Shown here: one piece after another, positions 24,563-33,165 of the stretch
Layout of the letters: each line of letters starts with the position of its first letter
Position numbering within the stretch: position 1 is the first letter of the stretch
Program-made: the position numbers and the translations under genes
Assembly (NCBI GenBank): GCA_023393125.1
Contig: JAEWMQ010000022.1
Coordinates: 1-64,000, forward strand
Direction of reading: 5' to 3'
Source: Bacillota bacterium
GTDB lineage: Bacteria > Bacillota > Clostridia > Lachnospirales > Cellulosilyticaceae
Length of the DNA stretch: 64,000 bases
The notes under the pieces: model-generated
The model's database searches: none
The model's input: the letters and a program-made list of their open reading frames with translations, nothing else
What the model was told of the DNA's origin: nothing

Positions 24563-25099
24563 TTATTTACTGACTAGGCGTACAACACTTTCTGAGTCAA
24601 CTTCTTTTAAGCGTACTTGAACAATTTCCTTTTTGGATGTCGGTATATTTTTCCCAACAAAATCAGGTCTAATCGGCAGTTCCCTATGTCCACGGTCAAT
24701 TAGTGTAGCCAATTTAATAAAGCTTGGTCTCCCTATATCCATTAAAGCATCCATTGCTGCACGTACAGTTCTTCCAGTAAAAATAACATCATCTACTAAA
24801 ATGATTCCTTTACCATTAATCTCTGAAGTAATGGCATGTGCCTCTGTAAAAGGTTGATCGAATTTTTTTTCTAAATCATCCCTATAAAAAGTAATATTAA
24901 TACTTTCTACAGGTACTGTACTATTTTCAATAGACTTGATTTTATCTGATAAAATTTTTGCTAGTGGAACTCCTCTTGTTTCAATACCTATTAAAATCAA
25001 ATCTTTTGCTCCTTTATTTGCTTCAATAATCTCATGAGCAATTCTGGTTACAGCACGATTCATTGCTGCTTCATCCATTAAAATCTTTGTTTCATCCAT
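24563..25099 (-). CDS. pyrR: PyrR, pyrimidine attenuation regulator / uracil phosphoribosyltransferase
   Basis: A 178-residue PRT-fold protein that binds pyr mRNA in response to UMP and also makes UMP from uracil. The PRPP loop IILVDDVIFTGRTVRAAMDAL is near residue 100, with LIGIETRGVPLA and LATLIDRGHRELPIRPDFVGKNIPT as in PyrR. The start is placed at 25099, about 12 nt after AAAGG; the ATG four codons upstream abuts that site. It lies downstream of lspA-rluD as in Bacillus, but no pyrP or pyrB follows. Its own leader carries a PyrR site and terminator. Confidence 0.95.
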   Translation of the reverse strand: MDETKILMDEAAMNRAVTRIAHEIIEANKGAKDLILIGIETRGVPLAKILSDKIKSIENSTVPVESINITFYRDDLEKKFDQPFTEAHAITSEINGKGIILVDDVIFTGRTVRAAMDALMDIGRPSFIKLATLIDRGHRELPIRPDFVGKNIPTSKKEIVQVRLKEVDSESVVRLVSK

Positions 25100-25169
25100 A
25101 TAAGAGTCCATCCTTTTATCTATTATTATCTAAATAAACTGTTATTATTATTCCTAAATCTTTTATAGT

Positions 25170-25204
25170 TAAAATAATAAAGAGACCTTTTATCGAAAGG
25201 TCCC
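25170..25204 (-). terminator. Attenuator terminator in the pyrR leader
   Basis: GACCTTT / AAAGGTC (7 bp) around CGATA-type loop, followed on the minus strand by TCTTTATTATTTT. It is just downstream of a PyrR-binding element and about 70 bp before the pyrR start, the layout of a pyr attenuator. Confidence 0.8.
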
Positions 25205-25247
25205 TGAGTATTACACATAATTTGCCATCCAATAGGCACTATTTCTT

Positions 25248-25290
25248 TTGTGTATCCTTATTAGCCTCCCGTGCTACTTTAAAGGAATAT
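25248..25290 (-). promoter_or_regulatory. PyrR-binding (anti-antiterminator) element
   Basis: The leader RNA reads TTTAAAGTAGCACGGGAGG followed by CTAATAAGGATACAC. This matches the PyrR box pattern, a purine-rich stem-loop with GxGAGGCU then AAGGA. With the terminator at 25170-25204 it predicts that UMP-bound PyrR promotes termination before pyrR. Confidence 0.8.
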
Positions 25291-25306
25291 AACTTGATTT
25301 ATTCTC

Positions 25307-26221
25307 TCATAATTTTCTTAACTTGTCAATTACTCGTATAAAATAGTCAGGCAATTCACTTTCAAAATACATCTCTTTATGCGTAATAGGATGTGTAAAT
25401 CCTATTACTTTTGCATGAAGCATTTGCTTATTGATGCCAAAGTTCATTTTTGCTGGTCCGTATACAGGATCTCCTAAAAGTGGATGTCCTATATGTTTCA
25501 TATGAACACGTATCTGATGTGTTCTACCAGTATGAAGCGTTAGCTCTACATAAGTAAACTGTTTGAAACGCTCAAGTACTTTATAATCTGTCTTAGCATA
25601 ACGTCCACCACTTACAACAGCCATCTTCTTACGATCTTGAGGTGAACGTCCAATAGGCTGTTCAATTGTTCCCTCATCCTCTTTAAACCCGCCGTGAACA
25701 ATGGCATGATATTTTCTAGTAATATTATGGTCTTTTAATAACTCTGATAACCCTAAATGGGCCTTATCGTTTTTGGCAATCATTAATAATCCTGAAGTAT
25801 CTTTATCAATTCGATGCACAATACCTGGCCTGATCTCTCCATTAATACCAGATAGCTTATCTTTACAATGGTAAAGTAATCCATTAACTAGTGTTCCCGT
25901 ATAGTTCCCTGGTGCCGGATGAACAACCATATCCTGTGGTTTATTGACGATCATTAAGTCATCATCTTCATAGACAATTTCAATATCGATCGGCTCAGGT
26001 ATAATATCTACTTCGACTGGTTCTGGTATAGTCATGATAATATAGTCCTTTGCTTTAACTTGATATTTGCTGTTAATAAGCTTTTGATTAACTAAAACGC
26101 CTCCCTTATCTATTTGTTTTTGTATAAAAGAACGCGTATATTCCGGAAATATCTCCGCTAAATACTTATCTATTCTCCCTTTTGCTTCTTCACTTACAAT
26201 ATGTTCAATTTTTTGCGTCAT
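25307..26221 (-). CDS. rluD: 23S rRNA pseudouridine synthase, RluD family
   Basis: A 304-residue enzyme with an N-terminal S4 domain (residues 12-70) and the RluA-type catalytic motif GIVHRIDKDTSGLLMIAKN near residue 140, then LHTGRTHQIRVHMKHIGHPLLGDPVYG. It corresponds to YlyB of Bacillus, which also sits between lspA and pyrR. Its ATG shares one base with the lspA stop codon, so translation is coupled. Confidence 0.93.
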   Translation of the reverse strand: MTQKIEHIVSEEAKGRIDKYLAEIFPEYTRSFIQKQIDKGGVLVNQKLINSKYQVKAKDYIIMTIPEPVEVDIIPEPIDIEIVYEDDDLMIVNKPQDMVVHPAPGNYTGTLVNGLLYHCKDKLSGINGEIRPGIVHRIDKDTSGLLMIAKNDKAHLGLSELLKDHNITRKYHAIVHGGFKEDEGTIEQPIGRSPQDRKKMAVVSGGRYAKTDYKVLERFKQFTYVELTLHTGRTHQIRVHMKHIGHPLLGDPVYGPAKMNFGINKQMLHAKVIGFTHPITHKEMYFESELPDYFIRVIDKLRKL

Positions 26222-26745
26222 TAATTTAATTCCTCTTCTGTATTGTCCATCTCTAAATTATTCTTTCTCTCTTCCAAGTCACCAAATAACAGTACTATCA
26301 TTAATAATCCAACTCCTACTACAACAAACATATCTGCCACATTGAAAACAGGAAAATTAATAAGAACAAAATATAAGAAATCTCTAACATAACCTAAAAA
26401 TAATCTATCTATCCAATTTCCAATTGCACCACTAATGATTAAAACAAAGGCAAATCTCCCCCAATTACCCCATCTCGTTTTAGGAAACTGCCTTATATAA
26501 AAAAGCATACCAATAATGATAATACTTGTTACAATAATAAGTAATGCTTGTTTACCACTTAAAATCCCCCATGCAGCACCTGTATTAGGTGTGTAATGCA
26601 AATGAAAAACATCAGGCCATATAAGCATATCTGCTGTTCCACTTACTGTTCCATTCCCCCCTGCAAGTGTAGCTACTGCCCAAATCTTTGTTAATTGATC
26701 AATTCCAACCAGAATCATTATTATAACTATAGTTACTAATACCAT
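26221..26745 (-). CDS. lspA: Lipoprotein signal peptidase II
   Basis: A 174-residue membrane aspartyl protease that removes the signal peptide of diacylglyceryl prolipoproteins. Four hydrophobic helices are visible. Motifs: HYTPNTGAAWG near residue 50, ISGAIGNWIDR with the first catalytic Asp, FNVADMFVVVG with the second. A hydrophilic tail of about 20 residues follows the last helix. GAGGAGG precedes the ATG. Confidence 0.95.
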   Translation of the reverse strand: MVLVTIVIIMILVGIDQLTKIWAVATLAGGNGTVSGTADMLIWPDVFHLHYTPNTGAAWGILSGKQALLIIVTSIIIIGMLFYIRQFPKTRWGNWGRFAFVLIISGAIGNWIDRLFLGYVRDFLYFVLINFPVFNVADMFVVVGVGLLMIVLLFGDLEERKNNLEMDNTEEELN

Positions 26746-26766
26746 ATGTTCCTCCTCATAGTGTGA

Positions 26767-26805
26767 CTAGAAAAAAACGTGCTTATTAGGCACGTTTTTT
26801 TCTAG
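26767..26805. terminator. Perfect 16-bp hairpin, bidirectional terminator
   Basis: CTAGAAAAAAACGTGC and GCACGTTTTTTTCTAG pair perfectly around TTATTAG. It ends the divIVA transcript and stands only 22 bp before the lspA start codon. Confidence 0.85.
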
Positions 26806-26814
26806 TTATCTAAT

Positions 26815-26843
26815 ATTATCGCATTCATTAAATAGTATGTTAC
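26815..26843 (-). promoter_or_regulatory. Candidate lspA promoter upstream of the hairpin
   Basis: GTAACA (26843-26838), 17 bp, GATAAT (26820-26815). If used, the transcript would begin at the hairpin at 26805-26767. Confidence 0.35.
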
Positions 26844-26861
26844 TCTTTACAATAATCATAC

Positions 26862-27506
26862 CTACTTATTAAGTAAAGAGGATATTTCATCTTCCGACAC
26901 TGGAATATATTCCTTTGTAAAATAATCCTCTTCAACTTTTTGCTCCTCAACTACTTCCATACTTTCTACTGTCTCTTTTTCAATAGTTGCAAAAGCTTGT
27001 ACTAACTCATCTTGAGCTATAGTTGCTCTAACCTCACCTTGTTCCAATAACTCCATCTGTGACTGAAGTAATTGCTTAAATTGTGCTTTATAAGATAAAT
27101 ATTGTCTTTTTACTTCTTCGACCTTTTGACTTAATTCAAAAGCCTCTTGTCTACCTTGTTCTACAATTCTTGCTACGCGTTCTTCAGCTAAACTTGTCAT
27201 TTTTTCAGCACGTTGTTCAGCTTCCTTTTTAATTTCCTCTGCTTTTTCATAAGCAGCACTTTTTGTGTCTTGTGCTGTTTTATCTGCTAAAACAAGTACA
27301 TTTTGTATGGTGGATTCCATTGTTCGATAATATTGTACACTTTCATTTAACGCATTAATCTTATCTTTTAGGGCATAATTTTCATTAATAATCTCTTGAT
27401 AACTCTTTAATACTTCATCAAGGAAATCATTAACTTCTTCAATATGATAGCCACCTATTTTACTTTTTCTAAATTCCTTGTTTTGAATGTCAACCGGTGA
27501 TAACAT
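26862..27506 (-). CDS. divIVA: DivIVA-domain cell-division/polarity protein
   Basis: A 214-residue coiled-coil protein. The N-terminal DivIVA lipid-binding domain is clear: SPVDIQNKEFRKSKIGGYHIEEVNDFLDEV. A long coiled coil (about residues 30-160) and an acidic tail follow. It targets negatively curved membrane at septa and poles. It lies 10 bp after ylmH, at the end of the ylmE-sepF-ylmH cluster, as in many Firmicutes. Confidence 0.94.
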   Translation of the reverse strand: MLSPVDIQNKEFRKSKIGGYHIEEVNDFLDEVLKSYQEIINENYALKDKINALNESVQYYRTMESTIQNVLVLADKTAQDTKSAAYEKAEEIKKEAEQRAEKMTSLAEERVARIVEQGRQEAFELSQKVEEVKRQYLSYKAQFKQLLQSQMELLEQGEVRATIAQDELVQAFATIEKETVESMEVVEEQKVEEDYFTKEYIPVSEDEISSLLNK

Positions 27507-27516
27507 GCTAATCCCC

Positions 27517-28296
27517 CTATATATATTTTTCTATTGTAATATGAAGCCTATCCTTCTTTGTTAATCCATTAATTTGCTTTAGCTTAATTTTACCATAGCC
27601 TCTAACAGTTATATGGTCCCCTTCTTTTATAAGCTGTTTATTGGTACTCATTATACCATTACATTTTACACGTTCTGCTTGAATAAGCTTTGTACATGTA
27701 CCTCGAGATAATCCAAAAGCAGCCGCCACTATAACATCTACTCGTAGCGATGCTACCGTCGTTTCATATATTTTTACTTGAGGTGGATCAATTACTAGTT
27801 GTGAAAAAGGTATTATCTGTTGTTCAATATTTTGATATCTTCCAACACTTAATAAATTACTGCTAATATAGGAAATCATAGATTCACTAGCAATAATATA
27901 TGCACCAAATGGCTTTATAACTATATCACCTATTGTATCTCTTTCAATTCCTAATCCTAATAGGGCACCTAAATAATCCCTATGTGTCAGTAATTTACCA
28001 ATACCTGTCTTTACCCTTACCTCTAAAGCCATAATAGGAAAATCCTCCTCTTGAATATCATAAGGAGCAATTCCTAACACTTGCCTCTCTGCAGTTTCAA
28101 AGCCTCCATAAAAAAAGCACATTTGCTTAGTAGGCTCATCCACATAGCAGTCTAACATGTTTTTTAACCACTCTTTATTATAGAAATTTGTAAAAAATGG
28201 TCTATACTGCTGTTCTGCTCGCTTGCTATATTCAAGAATCATTTTTACAAAACGTTTTTCATCAACATCATGTATATGATTTAATGTTTGTTTCAT
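27517..28296 (-). CDS. ylmH: YlmH, S4-domain RNA-binding protein
   Basis: A 259-residue protein with a C-terminal S4 domain (RVDVIVAAAFGLSRGTCTKLIQ... near residues 180-240). YlmH homologues bind ribosomes or tRNA and help with stalled ribosomes; the gene is part of the division cluster. Start is uncertain: an in-frame GTG at 28302 and the ATG at 28296 both lack a strong ribosome binding site, and translation is probably coupled to the sepF stop. Confidence 0.85.
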   Translation of the reverse strand: MKQTLNHIHDVDEKRFVKMILEYSKRAEQQYRPFFTNFYNKEWLKNMLDCYVDEPTKQMCFFYGGFETAERQVLGIAPYDIQEEDFPIMALEVRVKTGIGKLLTHRDYLGALLGLGIERDTIGDIVIKPFGAYIIASESMISYISSNLLSVGRYQNIEQQIIPFSQLVIDPPQVKIYETTVASLRVDVIVAAAFGLSRGTCTKLIQAERVKCNGIMSTNKQLIKEGDHITVRGYGKIKLKQINGLTKKDRLHITIEKYI

Positions 28297-28301
28297 CAGC
28301 A

Positions 28302-28748
28302 CTAGATAGTAGGTGGAAATACACTACGTTGTTTTAATTTTTCTGGATTAATATTAACATGCTCTGGTGCAAAAATAAAAATGTAATCCGTTACTTTTTC
28401 AACTGTTCCATTCAATGCACAACATGCCCCTGTTAAATAATCTACTGCACGTTGCATTTCATGGGCAGCTAGTTTTTCCATGTTAACAATGATAGGCTTT
28501 TTATTTTTAATGTATCCACAAATTTCCCCTGTCATATCATAACTTAACATTGTAAAATTAAGTAATTCCATACGATTAGGCTGATTAAGAGAAACAACCT
28601 TTGGCGTATTCATTGGTGGTATATGAGTTTGATGCATAATATTTCTATTAACTTGCTCTACTTCTTGCTCCATATCTTCTAACTCATCTTCATCAAATTC
28701 ATCCTCTGGTATAAAAATATTTTTAAACTTTGACATAAAGCCACTCAT
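28302..28748 (-). CDS. sepF: Cell division protein SepF
   Basis: A 148-residue protein that tethers FtsZ to the membrane. It begins MSGFMSKFKNIFIPEDEFDE, an amphipathic membrane-binding helix then an acidic linker, followed by the SepF core with VVSLNQPNRMELLNFTMLSYDM, IVNMEKL and RAVDYLTGACCALNGTVEKV. GGGAGG supports the ATG at 28748; a TTG upstream overlaps that site. It lies between ylmE and ylmH. Confidence 0.93.
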   Translation of the reverse strand: MSGFMSKFKNIFIPEDEFDEDELEDMEQEVEQVNRNIMHQTHIPPMNTPKVVSLNQPNRMELLNFTMLSYDMTGEICGYIKNKKPIIVNMEKLAAHEMQRAVDYLTGACCALNGTVEKVTDYIFIFAPEHVNINPEKLKQRSVFPPTI

Positions 28749-28769
28749 TCGTATTCCTCCCAAAATTAT

Positions 28770-29459
28770 TTATTTAGCGTAATCTCTATTTCCAAAAATA
28801 GCTGTACCGATACGTACCATGGTAGCACCTTCCTCTATTGCTATTTTATAGTCATTACTCATCCCCATCGATAATATATCGCTACTTATATTATCAAACT
28901 TTTGCTTTTGTATGTCAACCGATAAATCATAAAGTTTCCTAAATATGGGTCTATTTTCTTCAGGATCTGCCACAAAAGGGGCTACTGTCATCAATCCCCT
29001 TACTCTTATGTGTTGTAACTTAGCTAATGCTGCCATAGCTGGCATTACTTCTTCTACAAAAAAACCATGCTTAGATTCTTCTTTTGCCACATTAACTTCT
29101 ACTAAAACATCCGTTATACATCCTTTTTTAGCCGACTGTTTATCAATTTCCTCTGCTAACTTTAAGCGATCCACAGAATGAATCAGCTTTGTTTTTCCTA
29201 CAATATACTTAACTTTATTAGTTTGAAGATGACCTATTAAATGCCAGTTAACCTTTTCATCTACATTATCCATTTTTTGTGTAAGCTCTTGTACATGGTT
29301 TTCACCAAAGTCTCTACATCCTAATGAAAATGCCTCTTGTATGGCCTCCAAAGGATAAGTTTTTGAAACTGCAATTAATGTAATATCTCCTACTTTCCTT
29401 CCACTCTTTCTTGCGGCCTCTTCTATTTCCTGCTCTATTATTTCAAGCTTATCTTTCAT
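28770..29459 (-). CDS. ylmE: YggS/YlmE-family PLP-binding protein
   Basis: A 229-residue single-domain alanine-racemase-fold protein that keeps PLP and amino-acid pools balanced. Visible motifs: LIAVSKTYPLEAIQEAF with the PLP lysine, FGENHVQEL, WHLIGHLQTNKVKYI, SMGMSNDYKIAIEEGATMVRIGTAIFG. GGTGAGG supports the ATG at 29459; a longer frame would overlap the preceding gene. Part of the divIVA/sepF cluster. Confidence 0.94.
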   Translation of the reverse strand: MKDKLEIIEQEIEEAARKSGRKVGDITLIAVSKTYPLEAIQEAFSLGCRDFGENHVQELTQKMDNVDEKVNWHLIGHLQTNKVKYIVGKTKLIHSVDRLKLAEEIDKQSAKKGCITDVLVEVNVAKEESKHGFFVEEVMPAMAALAKLQHIRVRGLMTVAPFVADPEENRPIFRKLYDLSVDIQKQKFDNISSDILSMGMSNDYKIAIEEGATMVRIGTAIFGNRDYAK

Positions 29460-29475
29460 TCTATCCTCACCTTTA

Positions 29476-31443
29476 CTATTCATTTTGGACACTCATATCT
29501 TCTAATAATTGATCTATTCGTATGCTTTTAGGATTTGAAATCATTTTATCCATCTCCTTAAGTTGTGTATCGACACCATACTTAACAATTGCATACTCTC
29601 CACTTACTAATTCAATTTCTATTGTTTTAAATTGAGCAATCTTCCCGTTAATAACATAAACACCTTGTTTGGTCTCTATTTCTGTTACTTCATAAGTATC
29701 TCCTGTTTGAGGATCCACTAAAACATTATTAACTTGTAAACTACTACTATTAGTAATATCTTGTCTTACATAAACGTTATCTTCTTTTCGATACTGTATA
29801 CTAATAGGTAAAAATTCTGTTACTTCACCTGCTTTTCTATAAACACCGATTTTTCCTTCATTCTCTATACAGAAGCTACTTGGTATTTTTAGCATATTTT
29901 GCTCTACAATCGCTTGTAATGGAATTTTAAGACCTGTTACATTTTTATTTCCTATTGAAAAATCAACATATCTAAGCTCTAAGAAATCACCTATTTGATC
30001 ATTTGTTTCAAACACTAATTGTATGCGTTTATCATCCTCTACTTTTTTAGAAGTTAATTTAAACGTAATTTGTTTACTATTTGTACCCGTAAAGTCAAGA
30101 ACATAACTTTCCCCTTCTTTAAAATCTTCATCTTGTGATACATCCACATAACTTACTATATACCACTTGTTATCTAAAACTATCTTGTAAATAGGTTCTT
30201 CTTTAGTTACTGTGGTTTTATTAAGATAACTCACATTAGAATTCTTAATAATACTATTATATTTATCATAATTTATCTCTTCTATGACTTCTAATGCATT
30301 CACTGTTTCTTGTCCATCTAATTTGTATGAGACAATCCCTGCTTGGGGTGCAGTTTTTCCCAATTGGTACTGATTAATATTGGCTTGAATCTGTGTTTTT
30401 AAGTTTGCTATACTTTCTTTCTGATCTTGTTGTTCCTGAGTATAGATACTTGTACGCTTATTTACATTTTGATCTAACTGTCCACGGAGTATATAAACGT
30501 AATGTGTTGTATTTTCATAGCGATTATCATAAAAAGTCTCTATATCAGCTCTTACATCTTCATCTAAATCATAAATCTGATCTTGATAAAAAGATATATC
30601 TTTACGCTCTTCTGCCTTCTGATAAATTTGTTCGTCTATTTCGGTTTCTGTTTGAGTCGTTTCTGCTAACTGTTCTTCATCTACCAAAACATAAACCAAA
30701 CCATCTTTCTTTACTTTTTCACCTTCGGACATAACGTATTGAACATTTCCTGCATCTTGACTATATACCACTTGCTCATTTCTTAAAATAACACCACTCA
30801 TACTCTTCGAATTATCAATAACACCTGTTTTTACAACCTGATAAGAAACTTTAGGTTTAGTTAATGCTTCCTTTAATTCTATAGCTCCCCATACACCAAA
30901 AGTTGTAAAAATCATTAAAAGTGCTATTCTTAATATTAATTGGCGCTGCTTTCTTTTCTTGTTCTTATAAATTTGTGCTCTTGTAAGCTTATTACTCTTC
31001 TTAATCTGCTCTCTCATCATTTGAGGAGAAGGTTCTTCTTGATATACCCGTCTATTAGCAGTTGAATATTGTTCTTTTACGCGAGACGGTGTATTTTGAT
31101 AGGTGTAGGAACTAGAACTATATGGATTTGTATAAGATACCTTCTGGTATTGTCTCTCTTCTTTTTGACCACTAGAGTTTTTTAGTTTGCTTGTATCCGC
31201 TTTATTTTTACCGGTCGTTCTATTTTTCTTATTAGTCTTATTTTGAGTAGTTCTTTTTGTACCTTCACCTATCTTTTGAGTCGCTGAATTAGTTTTATAT
31301 GTAGAGCGTTTATCTGATTGTGCTGACATAGGATTTGCATAAGGATTAAAATAGCTTCCTTCACTATAGATAGCCTGCCTCTTAGAAACTGATTGCTTTC
31401 TATTAGTCTGCTTGGGTTGATTTTTTTTATCACTATTTTTCAT
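29476..31443 (-). CDS. HlyD-like membrane adaptor protein with long basic N-terminal tail
   Basis: A 655-residue protein. Residues 1-165 are low in hydrophobics and rich in Lys, Asn, Gln, Ser and Thr. One membrane helix (LILRIALLMIFTTFGVWGAI) follows at about 168-187. The extracytoplasmic part starts like a HlyD barrel-sandwich domain (VDNSKSMSG-type strand, SQDAGNVQYVMSEGEKVKKD) with a helical insert. This resembles the HlyD_D23 adaptor proteins found beside sepF/ylmE in clostridia. Its role is unknown, but the position in the division cluster suggests the cell envelope or septum. GGAAGTG supports the ATG at 31443. Confidence 0.7.
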   Translation of the reverse strand: MKNSDKKNQPKQTNRKQSVSKRQAIYSEGSYFNPYANPMSAQSDKRSTYKTNSATQKIGEGTKRTTQNKTNKKNRTTGKNKADTSKLKNSSGQKEERQYQKVSYTNPYSSSSYTYQNTPSRVKEQYSTANRRVYQEEPSPQMMREQIKKSNKLTRAQIYKNKKRKQRQLILRIALLMIFTTFGVWGAIELKEALTKPKVSYQVVKTGVIDNSKSMSGVILRNEQVVYSQDAGNVQYVMSEGEKVKKDGLVYVLVDEEQLAETTQTETEIDEQIYQKAEERKDISFYQDQIYDLDEDVRADIETFYDNRYENTTHYVYILRGQLDQNVNKRTSIYTQEQQDQKESIANLKTQIQANINQYQLGKTAPQAGIVSYKLDGQETVNALEVIEEINYDKYNSIIKNSNVSYLNKTTVTKEEPIYKIVLDNKWYIVSYVDVSQDEDFKEGESYVLDFTGTNSKQITFKLTSKKVEDDKRIQLVFETNDQIGDFLELRYVDFSIGNKNVTGLKIPLQAIVEQNMLKIPSSFCIENEGKIGVYRKAGEVTEFLPISIQYRKEDNVYVRQDITNSSSLQVNNVLVDPQTGDTYEVTEIETKQGVYVINGKIAQFKTIEIELVSGEYAIVKYGVDTQLKEMDKMISNPKSIRIDQLLEDMSVQNE

Positions 31444-31581
31444 TTGTTCACTTCCAATTCTATCCTTAATACTTATCATGATATAATGTAATAACTTATC
31501 TTGCAAGATATTACCTTTAAAAAGCTACTAATTTACTTAAGGTTTTATTTATATTTGTTAATTTTTATATTTTTACATAAA

Positions 31582-31604
31582 AAAAGGCACATTGTGTGCC
31601 TTTT
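31582..31604 (-). terminator. Intrinsic terminator of spoIVA
   Basis: AAAAGGCAC / GTGCCTTTT (9 bp) with a 5-nt loop, overlapping the spoIVA stop codon, and a T run on the minus strand. Confidence 0.85.
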
Positions 31605-33081
31605 AAAGAAGGATACAAATTAAACCACCATTTCCTTCATTGATAATTTTTTGTAATGTTTCTTGTAATTTTTGTTGAGCATCCTCTGGCATTCTAAACA
31701 ACTTATTTTGCAATCCTTCATTTACTAATTCATGAAGCGATTTACCAAAAATATTAGATTCCCAAATCTTTGTAGGATCTATTTCAAATTCACTTAAAAT
31801 ATTATTAATCAAGTCTTCACTTTGCTTTTCTGTTCCAACAATAGGCGCAACTTCAGTTTGTATGTTCGCTCTAATAATATGATAACTAGGTGCACTTGCT
31901 CTAAGCTTAACACCAAAGCGATTGCCTTGCTTAATAATTTCCGGTACCTCTAATGTTAATTCATCAAAAACAGGACTAACTACACCATAACCTTTTTCTT
32001 TTACCTCATTCATAGCATAAGCAACCTTATCATATTCTTTTTTAGTAGTAGCTAATTCTTTAATGAGTTTCATAAGTTCATGGTCTCCGTGAATTTCCAT
32101 TCCTGTTGTCTCAGAAAGTACCCTATAGAAAAGCTCCTCTGTTGTATTAACATCAATTTTTACAACACCTTCTCCTAACTGAATCTTTTCCAAATAGACA
32201 TTTTTAACAAAGTCTAAGGCTCTTAATTCATTAGCAATCTCTTTAATTTGTCTAATATTTTCTACATTTGCAATTTGTTCTTTCACACAGTCAATCCATG
32301 CTTTCTTTACCCAATGCTCATTATCTAATGTTTCTACCCACTTAGGTAGCATAAATTGTATCTCATTAAGTGGAAATTCGTATAATATCTTTTCTAACAA
32401 TTGATGAATATCCTCTGTTTTCATTTGAGCAATATCCATAGGCACAACTGGAACATCATACTCTCTTGATAATTTACCTGTAACTTCAATCACTTCTGTA
32501 TCGAAAGGTTTTTTTGTATTGTATACTACAACGAAAGGCTTATTTAGGCGTTTTAACTCATTAATAGCGCGCTGTTCACCTTCTATGTAACTATTTCTAG
32601 AAATATCGGTAAAACTTCCATCTGTCGTTACTACAATACCAATAGTTGAATGATCTGTTATAACTTTTTTAGTACCAAGTTCCGCTGCTTGCGAAAAGGG
32701 AATCTCTTCCTCAAACCAAGGTGTTTTTACCATGCGAGGGGTATTATTATATAAGTGTCCTTCAGCTTCTGGTACGATATAACCTACACAGTCAATCATT
32801 CGTACTTTAACTTCAAAATCTCCCCCAATAGTAATCCCAATAGCTTCATTAGGTATAAATTTAGGCTCTGTCGTTGTAATCACCTTGCCATCTCCACTTT
32901 GAGGTAATTCATCTTGTGTACGTTCTTTACTATGTTCATTTTTAATATTAGGGAGTACTAGTGTTTCCATAAAGCGTTTTATAAAGGTAGATTTTCCTGT
33001 TCTAACAGGTCCAACTACCCCTATATATATATCCCCATTTGTTCTTTCAGAAATATCTTTGTAAATATCATGGTATTCCAT
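31603..33081 (-). CDS. spoIVA: Stage IV sporulation protein A, spore coat ATPase
   Basis: A 492-residue ATPase that polymerises on the forespore surface as the base of the spore coat. The N-terminal TRAFAC-like domain has Walker A GVVGPVRTGKSTF near residue 25; the C-terminus ends NGGLICILL, as in SpoIVA, which is needed for anchoring. Length equals the Bacillus protein (492). It is strong evidence that the organism forms endospores. AAGGAGG precedes the ATG; a CATACAAT box typical of sigma-E is just upstream. Confidence 0.97.
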   Translation of the reverse strand: MEYHDIYKDISERTNGDIYIGVVGPVRTGKSTFIKRFMETLVLPNIKNEHSKERTQDELPQSGDGKVITTTEPKFIPNEAIGITIGGDFEVKVRMIDCVGYIVPEAEGHLYNNTPRMVKTPWFEEEIPFSQAAELGTKKVITDHSTIGIVVTTDGSFTDISRNSYIEGEQRAINELKRLNKPFVVVYNTKKPFDTEVIEVTGKLSREYDVPVVPMDIAQMKTEDIHQLLEKILYEFPLNEIQFMLPKWVETLDNEHWVKKAWIDCVKEQIANVENIRQIKEIANELRALDFVKNVYLEKIQLGEGVVKIDVNTTEELFYRVLSETTGMEIHGDHELMKLIKELATTKKEYDKVAYAMNEVKEKGYGVVSPVFDELTLEVPEIIKQGNRFGVKLRASAPSYHIIRANIQTEVAPIVGTEKQSEDLINNILSEFEIDPTKIWESNIFGKSLHELVNEGLQNKLFRMPEDAQQKLQETLQKIINEGNGGLICILL

Positions 33082-33103
33082 ATGAAAGCCTCCTTATATT
33101 TTA

Positions 33104-33111
33104 ATTGTATG
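33104..33111 (-). promoter_or_regulatory. Candidate sigma-E -10 of spoIVA
   Basis: CATACAAT fits the sigma-E -10 consensus (CATACAnT). The expected -35 (ATATT type) is present only at poor spacing, so confidence is limited. spoIVA is a sigma-E gene in Bacillus. Confidence 0.45.
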
Positions 33112-33165
33112 GGTACATTAAAATATATTGTACAAAAGGCAGATATATACCACTTTTATTCATTT

